Positions 24,063 to 32,214 of a stretch of 42,646 nt of DNA are shown here, one piece after another. Origin of the DNA: an uncultured Micromonospora sp. (GTDB taxonomy: Bacteria > Actinomycetota > Actinomycetes > Mycobacteriales > Micromonosporaceae). Within the stretch, counting starts at the first letter, position 1. Each line of letters begins with the position of its first letter. A program made the position numbers and the translations under genes. The notes under the pieces are model-generated. The model saw only the letters and a list, made by a program, of their open reading frames with translations. It had not been told where the DNA came from and ran no database searches. The DNA lies in assembly GCA_937951935.1 (NCBI GenBank), contig CALGAM010000241.1, positions 1 through 42,646 on the forward strand. Direction: 5' to 3'.

Positions 24063-25070
24063 CTACCGGTCCGGGTCGATCCAGCCGAGTTGGACCGCAC
24101 GTACACCCAGTTGCAGCCGGCTCTTGACGCCCGCCTGGCTCTGCAGGGCGGCGACCATCCGGCCCACGGTCCGCTCGGAGCAGCTCAGCTTCTTCGCCGC
24201 CGCCGCGTCGGTCGCCCCGTCGGCGAGCAGGGCCAGCAACTGCCGCTGCATCGGGGTCAGACCTCCGGAGTCCCGGCCCGTCCCGGCGTCGACCAGCGGC
24301 GTCGCCACCCGCCAGTACCGGTCGAAGAGGTCACGCGCCGCGGCCACCGTACCGGCGCTGCGTACCTGCAGCACGCCGGCCCGGTTGTCACCCGGGTCGA
24401 GCGCGGTCACCACGTAGTCGTCGTCGACCACGATCATCCAGACCGGCAACGCCGGCACGGTCCGGACCTCCACACCCTGGTCCCACATCTGGCGGGCCCC
24501 GTCGAGCAGGGGCTTGCGGAACGTGATGCTGTCCAGCAGCACCAGCCGCATCGTGGCACCGCGTCGGGCGACCTGCACGGCGAGTTCCTCGGCCGGCCGG
24601 TAGTCGGTGTCGTCGGCCAGCCCCGGCGGTGCGCCCGACGCGCCGAGGACGTGCACCGAGGTGCGGGCGGTGGCCGCGATGTGTTCCAGACAGGCCCAGG
24701 CGGCGTCCGGGCCCTCGTGCAGTCGCACGTTGCCCACGTCCCACGAGCCGGGGCCGGGAAACTCGGCGGCCAGCGCGTCGACGGCGGCGCTGCTGCGCTC
24801 CACCCGCTGCTGGTGGCGCAGCAGCTCGGCGCGGGCCCGGGCGAGCAGCGGCCCGAGTGCCCGTTGCGGCGGCACCGGGAAGAAGCGTTCCGGGTCCTGC
24901 AGAGACCGGCGCAGCAGGCCCAACTCCACCAGGCGCTCCAGTCGCCGGCCGACCTGCGACTCGGTCTCCGCCAGCCGCTCGGCAAGCTGGGCCACCGGCG
25001 TGCGTGGCTCGCGCAGCAGGTGCCGGTAGAGCGCCTCGTCGGCGGGGTCTATGCCCAGGTCGGAGAGCAC
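24063..25070 (-). CDS. TrmB-like/LuxR two-domain transcriptional regulator
   Basis: The protein has 335 residues from GTG 25070. Residues 8-70 look like a TrmB-type winged helix (ALYRHLLREPRTPVAQLAER, then ETESQVGRRLERLVELGLLR). The middle (about 115-260) is a phospholipase-D-like sensor fold of the TrmB type, with VHVLGASG, RGATMRLVLLDSITF and VWMIVVDDDYVVTAL. The C-terminal 60 residues are a LuxR/GerE helix-turn-helix: LTPMQRQLLALLADGATDAA, then LSCSERTVGRMVAAL. Such dual-HTH regulators are common in actinobacteria and have few known ligands. It faces the DUF1023 pair convergently and lies upstream of nagA on the same strand, but regulation of either is unproven. Confidence 0.82.
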   Translation of the reverse strand: MLSDLGIDPADEALYRHLLREPRTPVAQLAERLAETESQVGRRLERLVELGLLRRSLQDPERFFPVPPQRALGPLLARARAELLRHQQRVERSSAAVDALAAEFPGPGSWDVGNVRLHEGPDAAWACLEHIAATARTSVHVLGASGAPPGLADDTDYRPAEELAVQVARRGATMRLVLLDSITFRKPLLDGARQMWDQGVEVRTVPALPVWMIVVDDDYVVTALDPGDNRAGVLQVRSAGTVAAARDLFDRYWRVATPLVDAGTGRDSGGLTPMQRQLLALLADGATDAAAAKKLSCSERTVGRMVAALQSQAGVKSRLQLGVRAVQLGWIDPDR

Positions 25071-25164
25071 GTCGCGTCACACCACCCCCGCGCACCGGGC
25101 CGTCACGGCGCATCCTCGCGCGCGCCCGGCAGCCTCGACGTGAGGTGCCGGAGCCGCCGTCGGC

Positions 25165-26286
25165 TCAGTCGAGCCAGGTGCCGGCGCGCATGACCCGGAC
25201 CACGTTCAGGTTGTCGTCCAGTACCACCAGGTCGGCGCGCAGTCCGGGCGCCAGGGCGCCCACCCGCTCACCGAGCCCGATCGCCCGGGCCGGGGTGGTG
25301 GCCGCCATCCGGCAGGCGTCGACCATCGAGAACCCGGCCGCCACCGCCTGACGCAGCGCCGCGTCCATCGTCAGGACGCTGCCGGCGATCGCCCCCGGCG
25401 AGCCGTCCGTGGTGGCCAGCCGGGCCGTCCCGTCGGCGACCACCACCGGCTGCCCGCCGAGCTCGTACGCGCCGTCGGGCATCCCGGCCGCCGCCATCGC
25501 GTCGGTGACCAGCGCGGCGCGCTCCGGCCCCGCCGTCGCGGCGGCGAAGGCGAGCGTCCCCTGGTGCAGGTGCACCCCGTCGGCGACCAGTTCGCACACC
25601 ACGTTCGGCGAGCCGAGCAGCGCGAGGACCGGTCCGGGTTCGCGGTGGTGCACTCCGCGCATCCCGTTGAACAGGTGGGTGGCGACGGTCGCCCCGGCGA
25701 TGATCGCGGCGCTGGTCTGCTCGTACGTCGCGTCGGTGTGCCCGATCGCGGCCACCACGCCCCGGGAGACCAGCAGCTCGATCGCGGCCAGCGCACCCGG
25801 CAGCTCCGGGGCGAGGGTGACCATCCGGACCGCGCCGGAGCCGAGGTCGAGCAGGTCGACGAGTTCGTCCAGCGACGGATCGCGGAGGAAGGCCGGGTTC
25901 TGCGCGCCGCAGCGCGCCCTCGACAGGTACGGCCCCTCGTAGTGGATGCCCGCCAGCACACCGTCGGCCACCAGCGGCGCGAAGGCCTTGGTCGCCTCCC
26001 GCATCAGTTCGTACGGCGAACTGACCAGGCTGGCCAGCAGCGTGGTGGTGCCGTGCGCCAGGTGGAACTCGGCGGCGCCCCGGGCCGCGTCGACGTCTCC
26101 GGTGGTGAAGGTGTGCCCACCGCCGCCGTGGGTGTGGATGTCGACGAAGCCGGGGACGATCCAGTGTCCATCCCGGATCGACGGGTACTCCGCGACGGCG
26201 GTGATCCGGTCGCCGTCGAGTTCCACACAACCCTGCCGGATCACGCCGGTCGGGGTGACCACCTTGCCACTGATGCGGACGGTCAC
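25165..26286 (-). CDS. nagA: N-acetylglucosamine-6-phosphate deacetylase
   Basis: The protein has 373 residues. GTG 26286 follows GAGGAGG (26291-26297) and starts the typical N-terminal beta-sandwich; an ATG at 26301 is possible. The enzyme removes acetate from GlcNAc-6-P (or GalNAc-6-P) in the cytosol. VDIHTHGGGGHTF (H51, H53) is the metal-binding HxH. IHYEGPYLS carries the metal Glu, AIGHTDATYE and THLFNGMRGVHHREPG the His ligands, and LVTDAMAAAG the catalytic Asp. The length is standard. It is the last gene of a minus-strand operon after the SIS and ROK genes. Confidence 0.92.
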   Translation of the reverse strand: MTVRISGKVVTPTGVIRQGCVELDGDRITAVAEYPSIRDGHWIVPGFVDIHTHGGGGHTFTTGDVDAARGAAEFHLAHGTTTLLASLVSSPYELMREATKAFAPLVADGVLAGIHYEGPYLSRARCGAQNPAFLRDPSLDELVDLLDLGSGAVRMVTLAPELPGALAAIELLVSRGVVAAIGHTDATYEQTSAAIIAGATVATHLFNGMRGVHHREPGPVLALLGSPNVVCELVADGVHLHQGTLAFAAATAGPERAALVTDAMAAAGMPDGAYELGGQPVVVADGTARLATTDGSPGAIAGSVLTMDAALRQAVAAGFSMVDACRMAATTPARAIGLGERVGALAPGLRADLVVLDDNLNVVRVMRAGTWLD

Positions 26287-26356
26287 GTCGCCTCCTCGCA
26301 TCGCTCGGCGTCGCCGCCAGACGGCGGCCGGATTGACCGCTGACCTCGTTGCTCGG

Positions 26357-27316
26357 TCACGGAGCCTTCTGGGCCTCGACGGTGTCGAGGGCGAGCAGGG
26401 CGGCGCCCAGGCAGCCCGCCGCGTCGCCGAGGGCCGCACGCCGTAGCCGGGGCTCGGTCTGGAAGGTGAGGCGCTGCCGCAGCGTCTCACCGAGCGGATC
26501 GAGCAGCACGGCACCGGCCTCGGCGAGTCCGCCACCGAGGACGACGACCTCGGCATCGTACAGGGTCTGGGCGAGGATCAGGCCGTCGGCGAGCGCGTCG
26601 ATCGTCTCCCGCCACACCTGCCGGGCGGCCTCCTCGCCGCCGACCACCCGGTCAGCCACCTCGGCGGCGGTGGCCGCCGTCCCGGTCAGCGCGGTGTACC
26701 GCCGGCCGACCGCGGCGGCCGAGGCGACGGCCTCCAGGCAGCCGCGCGCGCCGCACCCGCAGCGTGGCCCGCCGGGGCGTATCACGACGTGACCCAGCTC
26801 CCCGGCGGCGCCGTGCGCGCCGGCCAGCACCGTCCCGTCGACCACGTGGGCGGCGGCGATGCCGGTGCCGATGGCGACGAAGAGCAGGTGTCGCGTTCCG
26901 CGCCCCGCCCCGAGTCGGGCCTCGGCGAGCCCGCCGAGCCGGACGTCGTGGCCGAGCGCGGTCGGCAGGCCGAGCCGCGCCCCGACCCGTTCCCGCAGGG
27001 GTACGTCCCGGAACCCGAGGTTGGCCGACCAGACCACCGCGCCGGTGGCCTCGTCGATCACTCCTGGTATTGCTATTCCTACTGACAGTGGCGTGAGGCC
27101 GTCGTTTCGGGCCCTGGCGGTGAGTCCCTCGGCGACGTCGAGAATGGTCGCCACCACGGCGTCCGGGCCGCGCCCGGCGCCGGTGGGGTGCCGTTCGGTG
27201 TGTACGGTGCTGCCGTCGGGGCGGACCAGGGCGCACTTCATCCCGGTCCCGCCGACGTCCAGCGCGACGACGACGTCGGTGGACCGCCGTGGTCGCGGGG
27301 AGGCCGGCCCGGTCAC
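26357..27316 (-). CDS. ROK-family sugar kinase (probable N-acetylhexosamine kinase)
   Basis: The protein has 319 residues. GTG 27316 overlaps the stop of the SIS gene (GTGA). VVVALDVGGTGMKCALV (about 15-31) is the ATP-binding start. VGIAIPGVID and NLGFRDVPL follow, then GHDVRLGGLAEARLGAG with the catalytic Asp and AIGTGIAAAHVVDG. Its ROK signature carries a zinc site, CGCGARGCLEAVASAAAV (C-x-C-G-x-x-G-C). Between SIS and nagA it most likely phosphorylates GlcNAc, GalNAc or glucose. A run of A-ending codons at 27062-27091, very unlike the rest of the gene, encodes part of the VGIAIPG motif. Confidence 0.85.
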   Translation of the reverse strand: MTGPASPRPRRSTDVVVALDVGGTGMKCALVRPDGSTVHTERHPTGAGRGPDAVVATILDVAEGLTARARNDGLTPLSVGIAIPGVIDEATGAVVWSANLGFRDVPLRERVGARLGLPTALGHDVRLGGLAEARLGAGRGTRHLLFVAIGTGIAAAHVVDGTVLAGAHGAAGELGHVVIRPGGPRCGCGARGCLEAVASAAAVGRRYTALTGTAATAAEVADRVVGGEEAARQVWRETIDALADGLILAQTLYDAEVVVLGGGLAEAGAVLLDPLGETLRQRLTFQTEPRLRRAALGDAAGCLGAALLALDTVEAQKAP

Positions 27317-28242
27317 GGGAGCACCACGGAACGGGTCAGGTGCCGGGGCGCGTCGGGGTCGAGCCCGCGCCGGGCCGCCAGGGCGACCGCGAAGCGCTGG
27401 GCGAGGATCAGGTCCGCCATCGGGTCGAGCGGCGGCCGGCCGGCGCTCCAGCCGCCGAGCACCGTGTACGCGCCGTTGGTCCGGCTGTGGACGAACGCCG
27501 CGCCGGTCGCGGCGATGTCCTCGACCAGCCCGGCGGGCACCTCCCCGAACGCCCAGACCAGACGGCCGGGCGCGGCGATCGAGATCGGCCCGTGCCGGTA
27601 GTCCATCGCCGGGTACGCCTCGGCCCAGCAGGTGGCCGCCTCCCGGCACTTCAGGGCCGCCTCGTGGGCGATGCCGATCGTCCAGCCGCGACCGAGGAAG
27701 GTGATCTGTTCGACCCGCTCCGGGTCGAACGGCAGCGGGGCGCGGACCGCGACCTCGGCGTCGGCGGCCAGGGTGGAGACCTCGGTGCCGAGGTGCGCCC
27801 GGAGCAGGGCGAGAACGCTGGTGGCGAAGCGGGTCTGCACCACCGAGCGCTCGTCGGCGAAGGGGAGGGCGACCGTTTCGGTGGCGAGGGCGACGGCGGG
27901 GGAGTCGGGGTCGCCGACGAGCAGCGTGGCCGGCCGTCGCCCGCGCAGCGCGGCGAGGAGGTCGAGCACCTCGGTGGTGGTGCCGGATCGGCTGATCGCG
28001 ACCACCCGGTCGTACGGCCGGTCGAGGGGGAACTCGGAGGCCTGGAAGGCGTCGGTCTCGCCGTGGCCGGCGCGTTCCCGCAGCGCCGCGTAGGCCATCC
28101 CCATGAACCAGGAGGTGCCGCAGCCGACCACCGCGACCCGCTCACCGGGTCGGGGCAGTGCGGTGGCGGAGGTGGCGGCCAGGGCGGCGGCCCGTCGCCA
28201 GCAGTCCGGCTGGCTGGTGATCTCCGCGTCGACGTGGCCCAT
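27313..28242 (-). CDS. SIS-domain sugar isomerase/deaminase (NagB-II/AgaS-like)
   Basis: The protein has 309 residues from ATG 28242, with AGGAG 6 bases before it. It contains two SIS folds. The first has RVAVVGCGTSWFMGMAYAAL and VVAISRSGTTTEVLDLLAAL; the second has ITFLGRGWTIGIAHEAALKC, then EAATCWAEAYPAMDYRHGP. These are hallmarks of GlmS-isomerase-like proteins such as NagB-II and AgaS, which deaminate and isomerise hexosamine 6-phosphates. It is first in the operon, followed by the ROK kinase and nagA, so it would act on the glucosamine- or galactosamine-6-phosphate made by NagA. The exact sugar is not known. Confidence 0.82.
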   Translation of the reverse strand: MGHVDAEITSQPDCWRRAAALAATSATALPRPGERVAVVGCGTSWFMGMAYAALRERAGHGETDAFQASEFPLDRPYDRVVAISRSGTTTEVLDLLAALRGRRPATLLVGDPDSPAVALATETVALPFADERSVVQTRFATSVLALLRAHLGTEVSTLAADAEVAVRAPLPFDPERVEQITFLGRGWTIGIAHEAALKCREAATCWAEAYPAMDYRHGPISIAAPGRLVWAFGEVPAGLVEDIAATGAAFVHSRTNGAYTVLGGWSAGRPPLDPMADLILAQRFAVALAARRGLDPDAPRHLTRSVVLP

Positions 28243-28278
28243 GGCGGCTCCTGCGCAGAACGGCTCGGTTCAAAGGTG

Positions 28279-28370
28279 TTTCGAGCGTCATTCTGCGCGA
28301 AGCCCGTCGCCGGTCGCAACCGTGCGCAGTTTCGCGCAAGACTTGGTTTTGCTGCCCGGTATTTCGCGCA
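28279..28370. promoter_or_regulatory. Repeated DeoR-type operator elements
   Basis: The divergent region contains TTCGCGCA at 28331-28338 and 28363-28370 (32 bp apart, same strand), an inverted TGCGCGAA at 28294-28301, and a related TTTCGAGCG near 28279. DeoR-family regulators often bind repeats of this kind with a TTTCG core. The sites lie between the SIS operon and the deoR-type gene and could control both. Confidence 0.5.
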
Positions 28371-28416
28371 CTATCGTGCACGCAATTCGTCACGTCGACG
28401 ACACCCGGAGGATCAG

Positions 28417-29202
28417 GTGGACCGCTACGCGAGGTGGAACGCGCTGCTGGAGCTGCTGACCGAGAGCGGGCGAATCAGTGTCGAGGACGCGGCCAACCGG
28501 CTGGGGGTGTCGCAGGCGACCATCCGGCGCGACTTCGACCAGCTCGCGCAACAGCAGATGATCACGCGTACCCGCGGCGGGGCGGTCGCCAACGGCGTGT
28601 CGTACGACCTGCCGCTGCGGTACAAGACCGCCAAGCACTCCGCCGAGAAGCAGCGGATCGGGGCGGCGGCCGCCGCGCTCGTCGCCCCCGGCATGGTGGT
28701 CGGGCTCAACGGCGGTACCACCACCACCGAGGTCGCCCGCGCCTTGGCCGTCCGCCCCGATCTCAACGGTGGCGGCGACGGGGCCCAGCTCACCGTGGTG
28801 ACCAACGCGCTGAACATCGCCAACGAACTGCTGGTCCGGTCCCGGATGAAGATCGTGGTGGCCGGCGGGGTGGTCCGGCCGCAGTCCTTCGAGCTGGTCG
28901 GCCCGCTGGGCGGGGCCCTGCTGCGGGAGGTCACCCTCGACATCGCGCTGCTCGGGGTCGACGCCATCGACGTACGGCTCGGGGCGGCGGCGCACCACGA
29001 GGGCGAGGCGGCGATGAACAGCCTGATGGTGGCGCGGGCCAAGCGGGTCGTGATCATCGCTGACTCGTCCAAGCTGGGCGGCCACGCCTTCGCCCGGATC
29101 TGTCCGGTGGAGCGGGTGGAGACCCTGGTCACCGACTCGGGTGCCGATCCGGCGACGGTCCAGGCCTTCCGGGATGCCGGCGTCCAGGTCATCTGCGCCT
29201 GA
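28417..29202 (+). CDS. DeoR/GlpR-family transcriptional regulator
   Basis: The protein has 261 residues from GTG 28417 behind GGAGGAT (28407-28413). The helix-turn-helix is ISVEDAANRLGVSQATIRRD, followed by the family signature TRTRGGAVANG. The sugar-phosphate-sensing domain has VGLNGGTTTTEVARAL, VVTNALNIANEL, GGVVRPQSFELVG, the conserved HHEGEAAMNSLM region, and VIIADSSKLG. It is divergent from the amino-sugar operon, and the intergenic repeats make it the likely repressor (AgaR/NagR-like), released by an amino-sugar phosphate. Confidence 0.9.
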   Translation: MDRYARWNALLELLTESGRISVEDAANRLGVSQATIRRDFDQLAQQQMITRTRGGAVANGVSYDLPLRYKTAKHSAEKQRIGAAAAALVAPGMVVGLNGGTTTTEVARALAVRPDLNGGGDGAQLTVVTNALNIANELLVRSRMKIVVAGGVVRPQSFELVGPLGGALLREVTLDIALLGVDAIDVRLGAAAHHEGEAAMNSLMVARAKRVVIIADSSKLGGHAFARICPVERVETLVTDSGADPATVQAFRDAGVQVICA

Positions 29203-29299
29203 CCAGCCCTGGCACCCGGCGTGTCGTCCCGGGTCGCGGGCCCGGGGCGGTGGGGTGGCGGTCGCCGAGGTGGATCTTCCGGCAGTTCGTGGCCGCCGG

Positions 29300-29330
29300 T
29301 AGCATGCAAAGCGCAGTAGCTCGCAAAGCG
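29300..29330. promoter_or_regulatory. Two 14-bp direct repeats upstream of the ABC exporter
   Basis: TAGCATGCAAAGCG (29300-29313) and TAGCTCGCAAAGCG (29317-29330) match in 12 of 14 bases with a 17-bp period. They lie just upstream of the candidate -10 TACGGT (29335-29340), covering the -35 region, where a regulator would act. Confidence 0.55.
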
Positions 29331-29334
29331 GTGC

Positions 29335-29340
29335 TACGGT
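29335..29340 (+). promoter_or_regulatory. Candidate -10 box of the ABC exporter operon
   Basis: TACGGT fits TAnnnT; transcription would start near 29347, leaving a leader of about 36 bases before ATG 29383. Confidence 0.4.
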
Positions 29341-29382
29341 GACCCCGACACCGACACCGGAGGTCTGGAGAGAGGCCAGGGA

Positions 29383-30399
29383 ATGGCGCCCGTACTGGAG
29401 ATCGAAGGTCTGCGGAAGACCTACCGGAGTAGACGCCGTGGGGAGCGGCGGGCTCTGGACGGATTCGACATGGTGGTCGAGGCGGGGCAGGTACACGGGT
29501 TCCTCGGCCCCAACGGCTCGGGGAAGACGACGACGCTGCGTACGCTGCTCGGGCTGATCCGGCCCAACGGCGGCCGGATGGCGATCCTCGGCCGGGAGGT
29601 GCCGGCGGCGCTGCCGGCGGTCGCCAACCAGGTCGGTGCGATCGTGGAGAGCCCGCAGTTCTTCCCGCACTTCTCCGCCCACGACACGCTGTCGCTGCTG
29701 GCCCGGGCGGGCGGGGTGCCGCAGCGGCGGGTGACGGAGGTACTGGAGCTGGTCGGCCTGCGCGACCGGGCCAGGGAGCGGGTCAAGACGTACTCGCTCG
29801 GCATGAAGCAGCGACTCGCCGTCGCCTCCGCCCTGCTGAAGAACCCGAAGCTGCTGATCCTCGACGAGCCGGCCAACGGGCTCGACCCGGGAGGCATCCG
29901 GGAGATGCGGACCCTGGTCCGCGACCTCGCGGCCGGCGGGATGACCGTGCTCTTCTCCAGCCACATCCTCGGCGAGGTGCAGCAGATCTGCGACTCGGTC
30001 ACCATCATCTCGCTGGGACGCCGGGTCGCCGCCGGTCCGGTCGCCGAGGTCCTGGCCCAGCACTCCGGCGGTGGACTGCGGGTACGGCTGGAGGCGGTCA
30101 CCGACCTGCCGGTCGCCGCCGACCTGCTGACCCGCGCCGGCGCCCGGGTCACCCCGGCCGACGACCACCTGGTGGTCCACGGCATCGACAAGCCGGCGAC
30201 GGTCACCCGTACCCTCGCCGGGTCCGGCCTCTACGTCAGCGAGCTCGCCCCGATCACGGCCGACCTGGAGAGTGTCTTCCTGGAGCTGACCGGCACCGCC
30301 CCGGTTCCCGGCCAGCACCGACAGGTCGACCAGTCCACCGTCGTGGACCGCCCGGCCGGCACCACCGCGTCCGACCCGACCACCGGGGGGAAGGCATGA
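29383..30399 (+). CDS. ABC transporter ATP-binding protein (exporter type)
   Basis: The protein has 338 residues with a complete ATPase: FLGPNGSGKTTTLRTLLG (Walker A), IVESPQFFPHFS (Q-loop), YSLGMKQRLAVASALL (signature), LLILDEPANGLDPGGIREM (Walker B) and LFSSHILGEVQQICD (H-loop). The C-terminal extension from about 225 is typical of CcmA/DrrA-like drug or peptide exporters. Its stop overlaps the ATG of the permease gene by ATGA, so the two form one transporter. The substrate is unknown. The upstream direct repeats suggest specific regulation, but no regulator gene is attached; the DeoR gene just upstream has a different role by context. Confidence 0.9.
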   Translation: MAPVLEIEGLRKTYRSRRRGERRALDGFDMVVEAGQVHGFLGPNGSGKTTTLRTLLGLIRPNGGRMAILGREVPAALPAVANQVGAIVESPQFFPHFSAHDTLSLLARAGGVPQRRVTEVLELVGLRDRARERVKTYSLGMKQRLAVASALLKNPKLLILDEPANGLDPGGIREMRTLVRDLAAGGMTVLFSSHILGEVQQICDSVTIISLGRRVAAGPVAEVLAQHSGGGLRVRLEAVTDLPVAADLLTRAGARVTPADDHLVVHGIDKPATVTRTLAGSGLYVSELAPITADLESVFLELTGTAPVPGQHRQVDQSTVVDRPAGTTASDPTTGGKA

Positions 30400-31406
30400 A
30401 CCTCTACACGACCGAGCTGCGCCGGTTGTACAAGCGTCGGTTCATCCGGTACACGGCCCTGGGCGGACTGCTCGTGCTGGTCGCGGTGGTGGTCAGCATG
30501 TTCCTCATCAACCAGAAGATCGGGCCGGAGCAGTGGGCCGCGGCGGAACGCCAGGCGGAACAGGAGTGGCGGCTGCAGGTCGAGGAGACCCAGCGGCTCC
30601 GGACGCAGTGCGAGCAGGCCAGGGCGGCCGGAAACACCGCCGACCACCCCGCTGGCTGCGCGGAGATCGAGGCGCCGCCCCGGGAGGCGTTCAAGGCGGA
30701 GTGGTACCTGCCGTCCACGTTCGACTTCAGGAGGGAGTTCGAGCCGACCCTCACCACCCTCACCGCCGTCCTCGCCCTGGTCGCCTTCCTCTGCGGGGCC
30801 TCCTTCGTCGGCGCGGAGTGGAGCAGCGGCGGGATGACGAACCTGCTGCTGTGGCGGCCGCGACGGCTTGAGGTGCTGTTCACCAAGCTGGCCGCGCTGC
30901 TCTCCGCGCTGGCCGGACTGACGGTGCTGACCGCCGCGGCCTGGACGGCGGCGTTCTGGGCGGTCGGCACCCTCCGGGGCACCACCGAGAAGATGACCCC
31001 GGGCGTCTGGCAGTCGCTCGGTCTGACCGGGCTGCGCGGACTGGTGCTGGTGCTGGCCGCCGGGGCGGTCGGGTTCGGGCTCGCCTCACTGGGCCGGCAC
31101 ACCGCGCTCGCTCTCGGCGGGGTGCTCGGCGTCATGGTGGTGGCCCAGTTCGGCCTGGGTCTCGTGCTGGAGCTGGCGGGGGCGAGGTTCGTCGGCAAGT
31201 GGATGCTGCACACCTACCTGCTGGCCTGGATGCAGAAGAAGGTCACGCTGTACGACTGGAACGCCTGCGCGGTGTCGTACGGGGGGGCCTGTGAGCCGGC
31301 GACCTTCGACATCACCTGGCAGGCCTCGTCGGTCCTGCTCGCCGCCGGCCTGGCGCTGGTGGTCGGCGGGGCGGCCTGGGCCATGCGCCGGCGGGACATC
31401 ACCTGA
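30396..31406 (+). CDS. ABC transporter permease (ABC-2 type)
   Basis: The protein has 336 residues. The first membrane helix (about 16-38, LGGLLVLVAVVVSMFLI) is followed by a 90-residue polar, partly coiled segment (EQWAAAERQAEQEWRLQVEE), probably outside the membrane. Then come helices near LTAVLALVAFLCGASFVGA, LLSALAGLTVLTAAAWTAAF, LVLVLAAGAVGFGLASLG, LALGGVLGVMVVAQFGLGL and VLLAAGLALVVGGAAWAM. GAEWSSGGMTNLLLWRPRR is the conserved cytosolic coupling motif of ABC-2 permeases of this type. Three Cys residues near the C-terminal outer loop may form disulfides. It is coupled to the ATPase gene. Confidence 0.85.
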   Translation: MNLYTTELRRLYKRRFIRYTALGGLLVLVAVVVSMFLINQKIGPEQWAAAERQAEQEWRLQVEETQRLRTQCEQARAAGNTADHPAGCAEIEAPPREAFKAEWYLPSTFDFRREFEPTLTTLTAVLALVAFLCGASFVGAEWSSGGMTNLLLWRPRRLEVLFTKLAALLSALAGLTVLTAAAWTAAFWAVGTLRGTTEKMTPGVWQSLGLTGLRGLVLVLAAGAVGFGLASLGRHTALALGGVLGVMVVAQFGLGLVLELAGARFVGKWMLHTYLLAWMQKKVTLYDWNACAVSYGGACEPATFDITWQASSVLLAAGLALVVGGAAWAMRRRDIT

Positions 31407-31418
31407 CGGGGGGGTGGG

Positions 31419-31452
31419 CGGGCGGGGCGGTGACTCGGGGCCGCCCCGCCCG
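31419..31452 (+). terminator. 12-bp stem terminator after the ABC exporter
   Basis: CGGGCGGGGCGG (31419-31430) pairs perfectly with 31441-31452 around a 10-base loop, starting 13 bases after the permease stop. Confidence 0.65.
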
Positions 31453-31592
31453 TCACGTTCCCGGCCGCGGCGGGACGGGGGTTCGGTGGTCGTCGGGTAC
31501 CGGCACCACCGGGGCCGCGGCCGTCGCATCCGTCGCGCCCCGGGCGACGCGCGCGGGGCGCGACGGCCCGGGCGGTCTTGACCGGCGGTGGC

Positions 31593-31598
31593 TACCCT
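31593..31598 (+). promoter_or_regulatory. Candidate -10 box of the DUF3263 gene
   Basis: TACCCT fits TAnnnT, 43 bases before ATG 31641. A TTGACC at 31578 is too close to be its -35. Confidence 0.35.
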
Positions 31599-31640
31599 GG
31601 ACAGGCTGTTCGCAGGTCGAGACCCAGCCCGGAGGAGCGC

Positions 31641-32108
31641 ATGAGGTACGCCGACGCGCCCGCCGGCGACGAGGCCGACGACGCCGCCGGGCCGGCGCGG
31701 CGGCCCCGTGTCCCGCAGCCGCGTACCGCCCCGGAGCCGGCGCCGGAGTCCGTCGAGGCGTCGGTGCCCGTCGGCCCACCGCCGGCCGACGCCGCGGCGC
31801 CGGACGTACCGGGCGGCTCGGCGGACCACCCCGGGCCACCGACCGCCGGACCGGGCCGGCCGGAGACCGACCGGGGATCGGCGCTGACCGACCGGGAACG
31901 CGAGATCCTCGCGTTCGAACGGCGCTGGTGGCGCCACGCGGGGGCCAAGGAGCAGGCCATCCGCGACACCTTCGACATCTCGGCGACCCGGTACTACCAG
32001 ATCCTCAACCGGCTCCTCGACAACCCGGCCGCCCTCGCCGCCGAGCCGGTACTCGTCGCCCGGCTGCGCCGGCTCCGCGCGGCCCGCAGCCGCGGTCGCG
32101 GCCGCTGA
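31641..32108 (+). CDS. DUF3263 helix-turn-helix protein with disordered N-terminus
   Basis: The protein has 155 residues. ATG 31641 follows GGAGGAG by 3 bases. Residues 1-85 are Pro/Ala/Asp-rich and probably disordered. The last 70 residues are DUF3263: LTDREREILAFERRWWRHAG, then AKEQAIRDTFDISATRYYQI, then LNRLLDNPAAL. This resembles a sigma-70 region 4 helix-turn-helix and ends in a basic tail. A DNA-binding role is likely; targets are unknown. The long N-terminal extension is more than most family members carry. Confidence 0.85.
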   Translation: MRYADAPAGDEADDAAGPARRPRVPQPRTAPEPAPESVEASVPVGPPPADAAAPDVPGGSADHPGPPTAGPGRPETDRGSALTDREREILAFERRWWRHAGAKEQAIRDTFDISATRYYQILNRLLDNPAALAAEPVLVARLRRLRAARSRGRGR

Positions 32109-32214
32109 CCCCGCCGCGGCGTCCGTTTCGCGGGCTGTTCGTTCCGCAGCCGGTTCGCTCTCCGCGCCGCCGAACGGGGCAACCGGCCACCGGCCGGCCC
32201 CACGCCCGGTGGCC

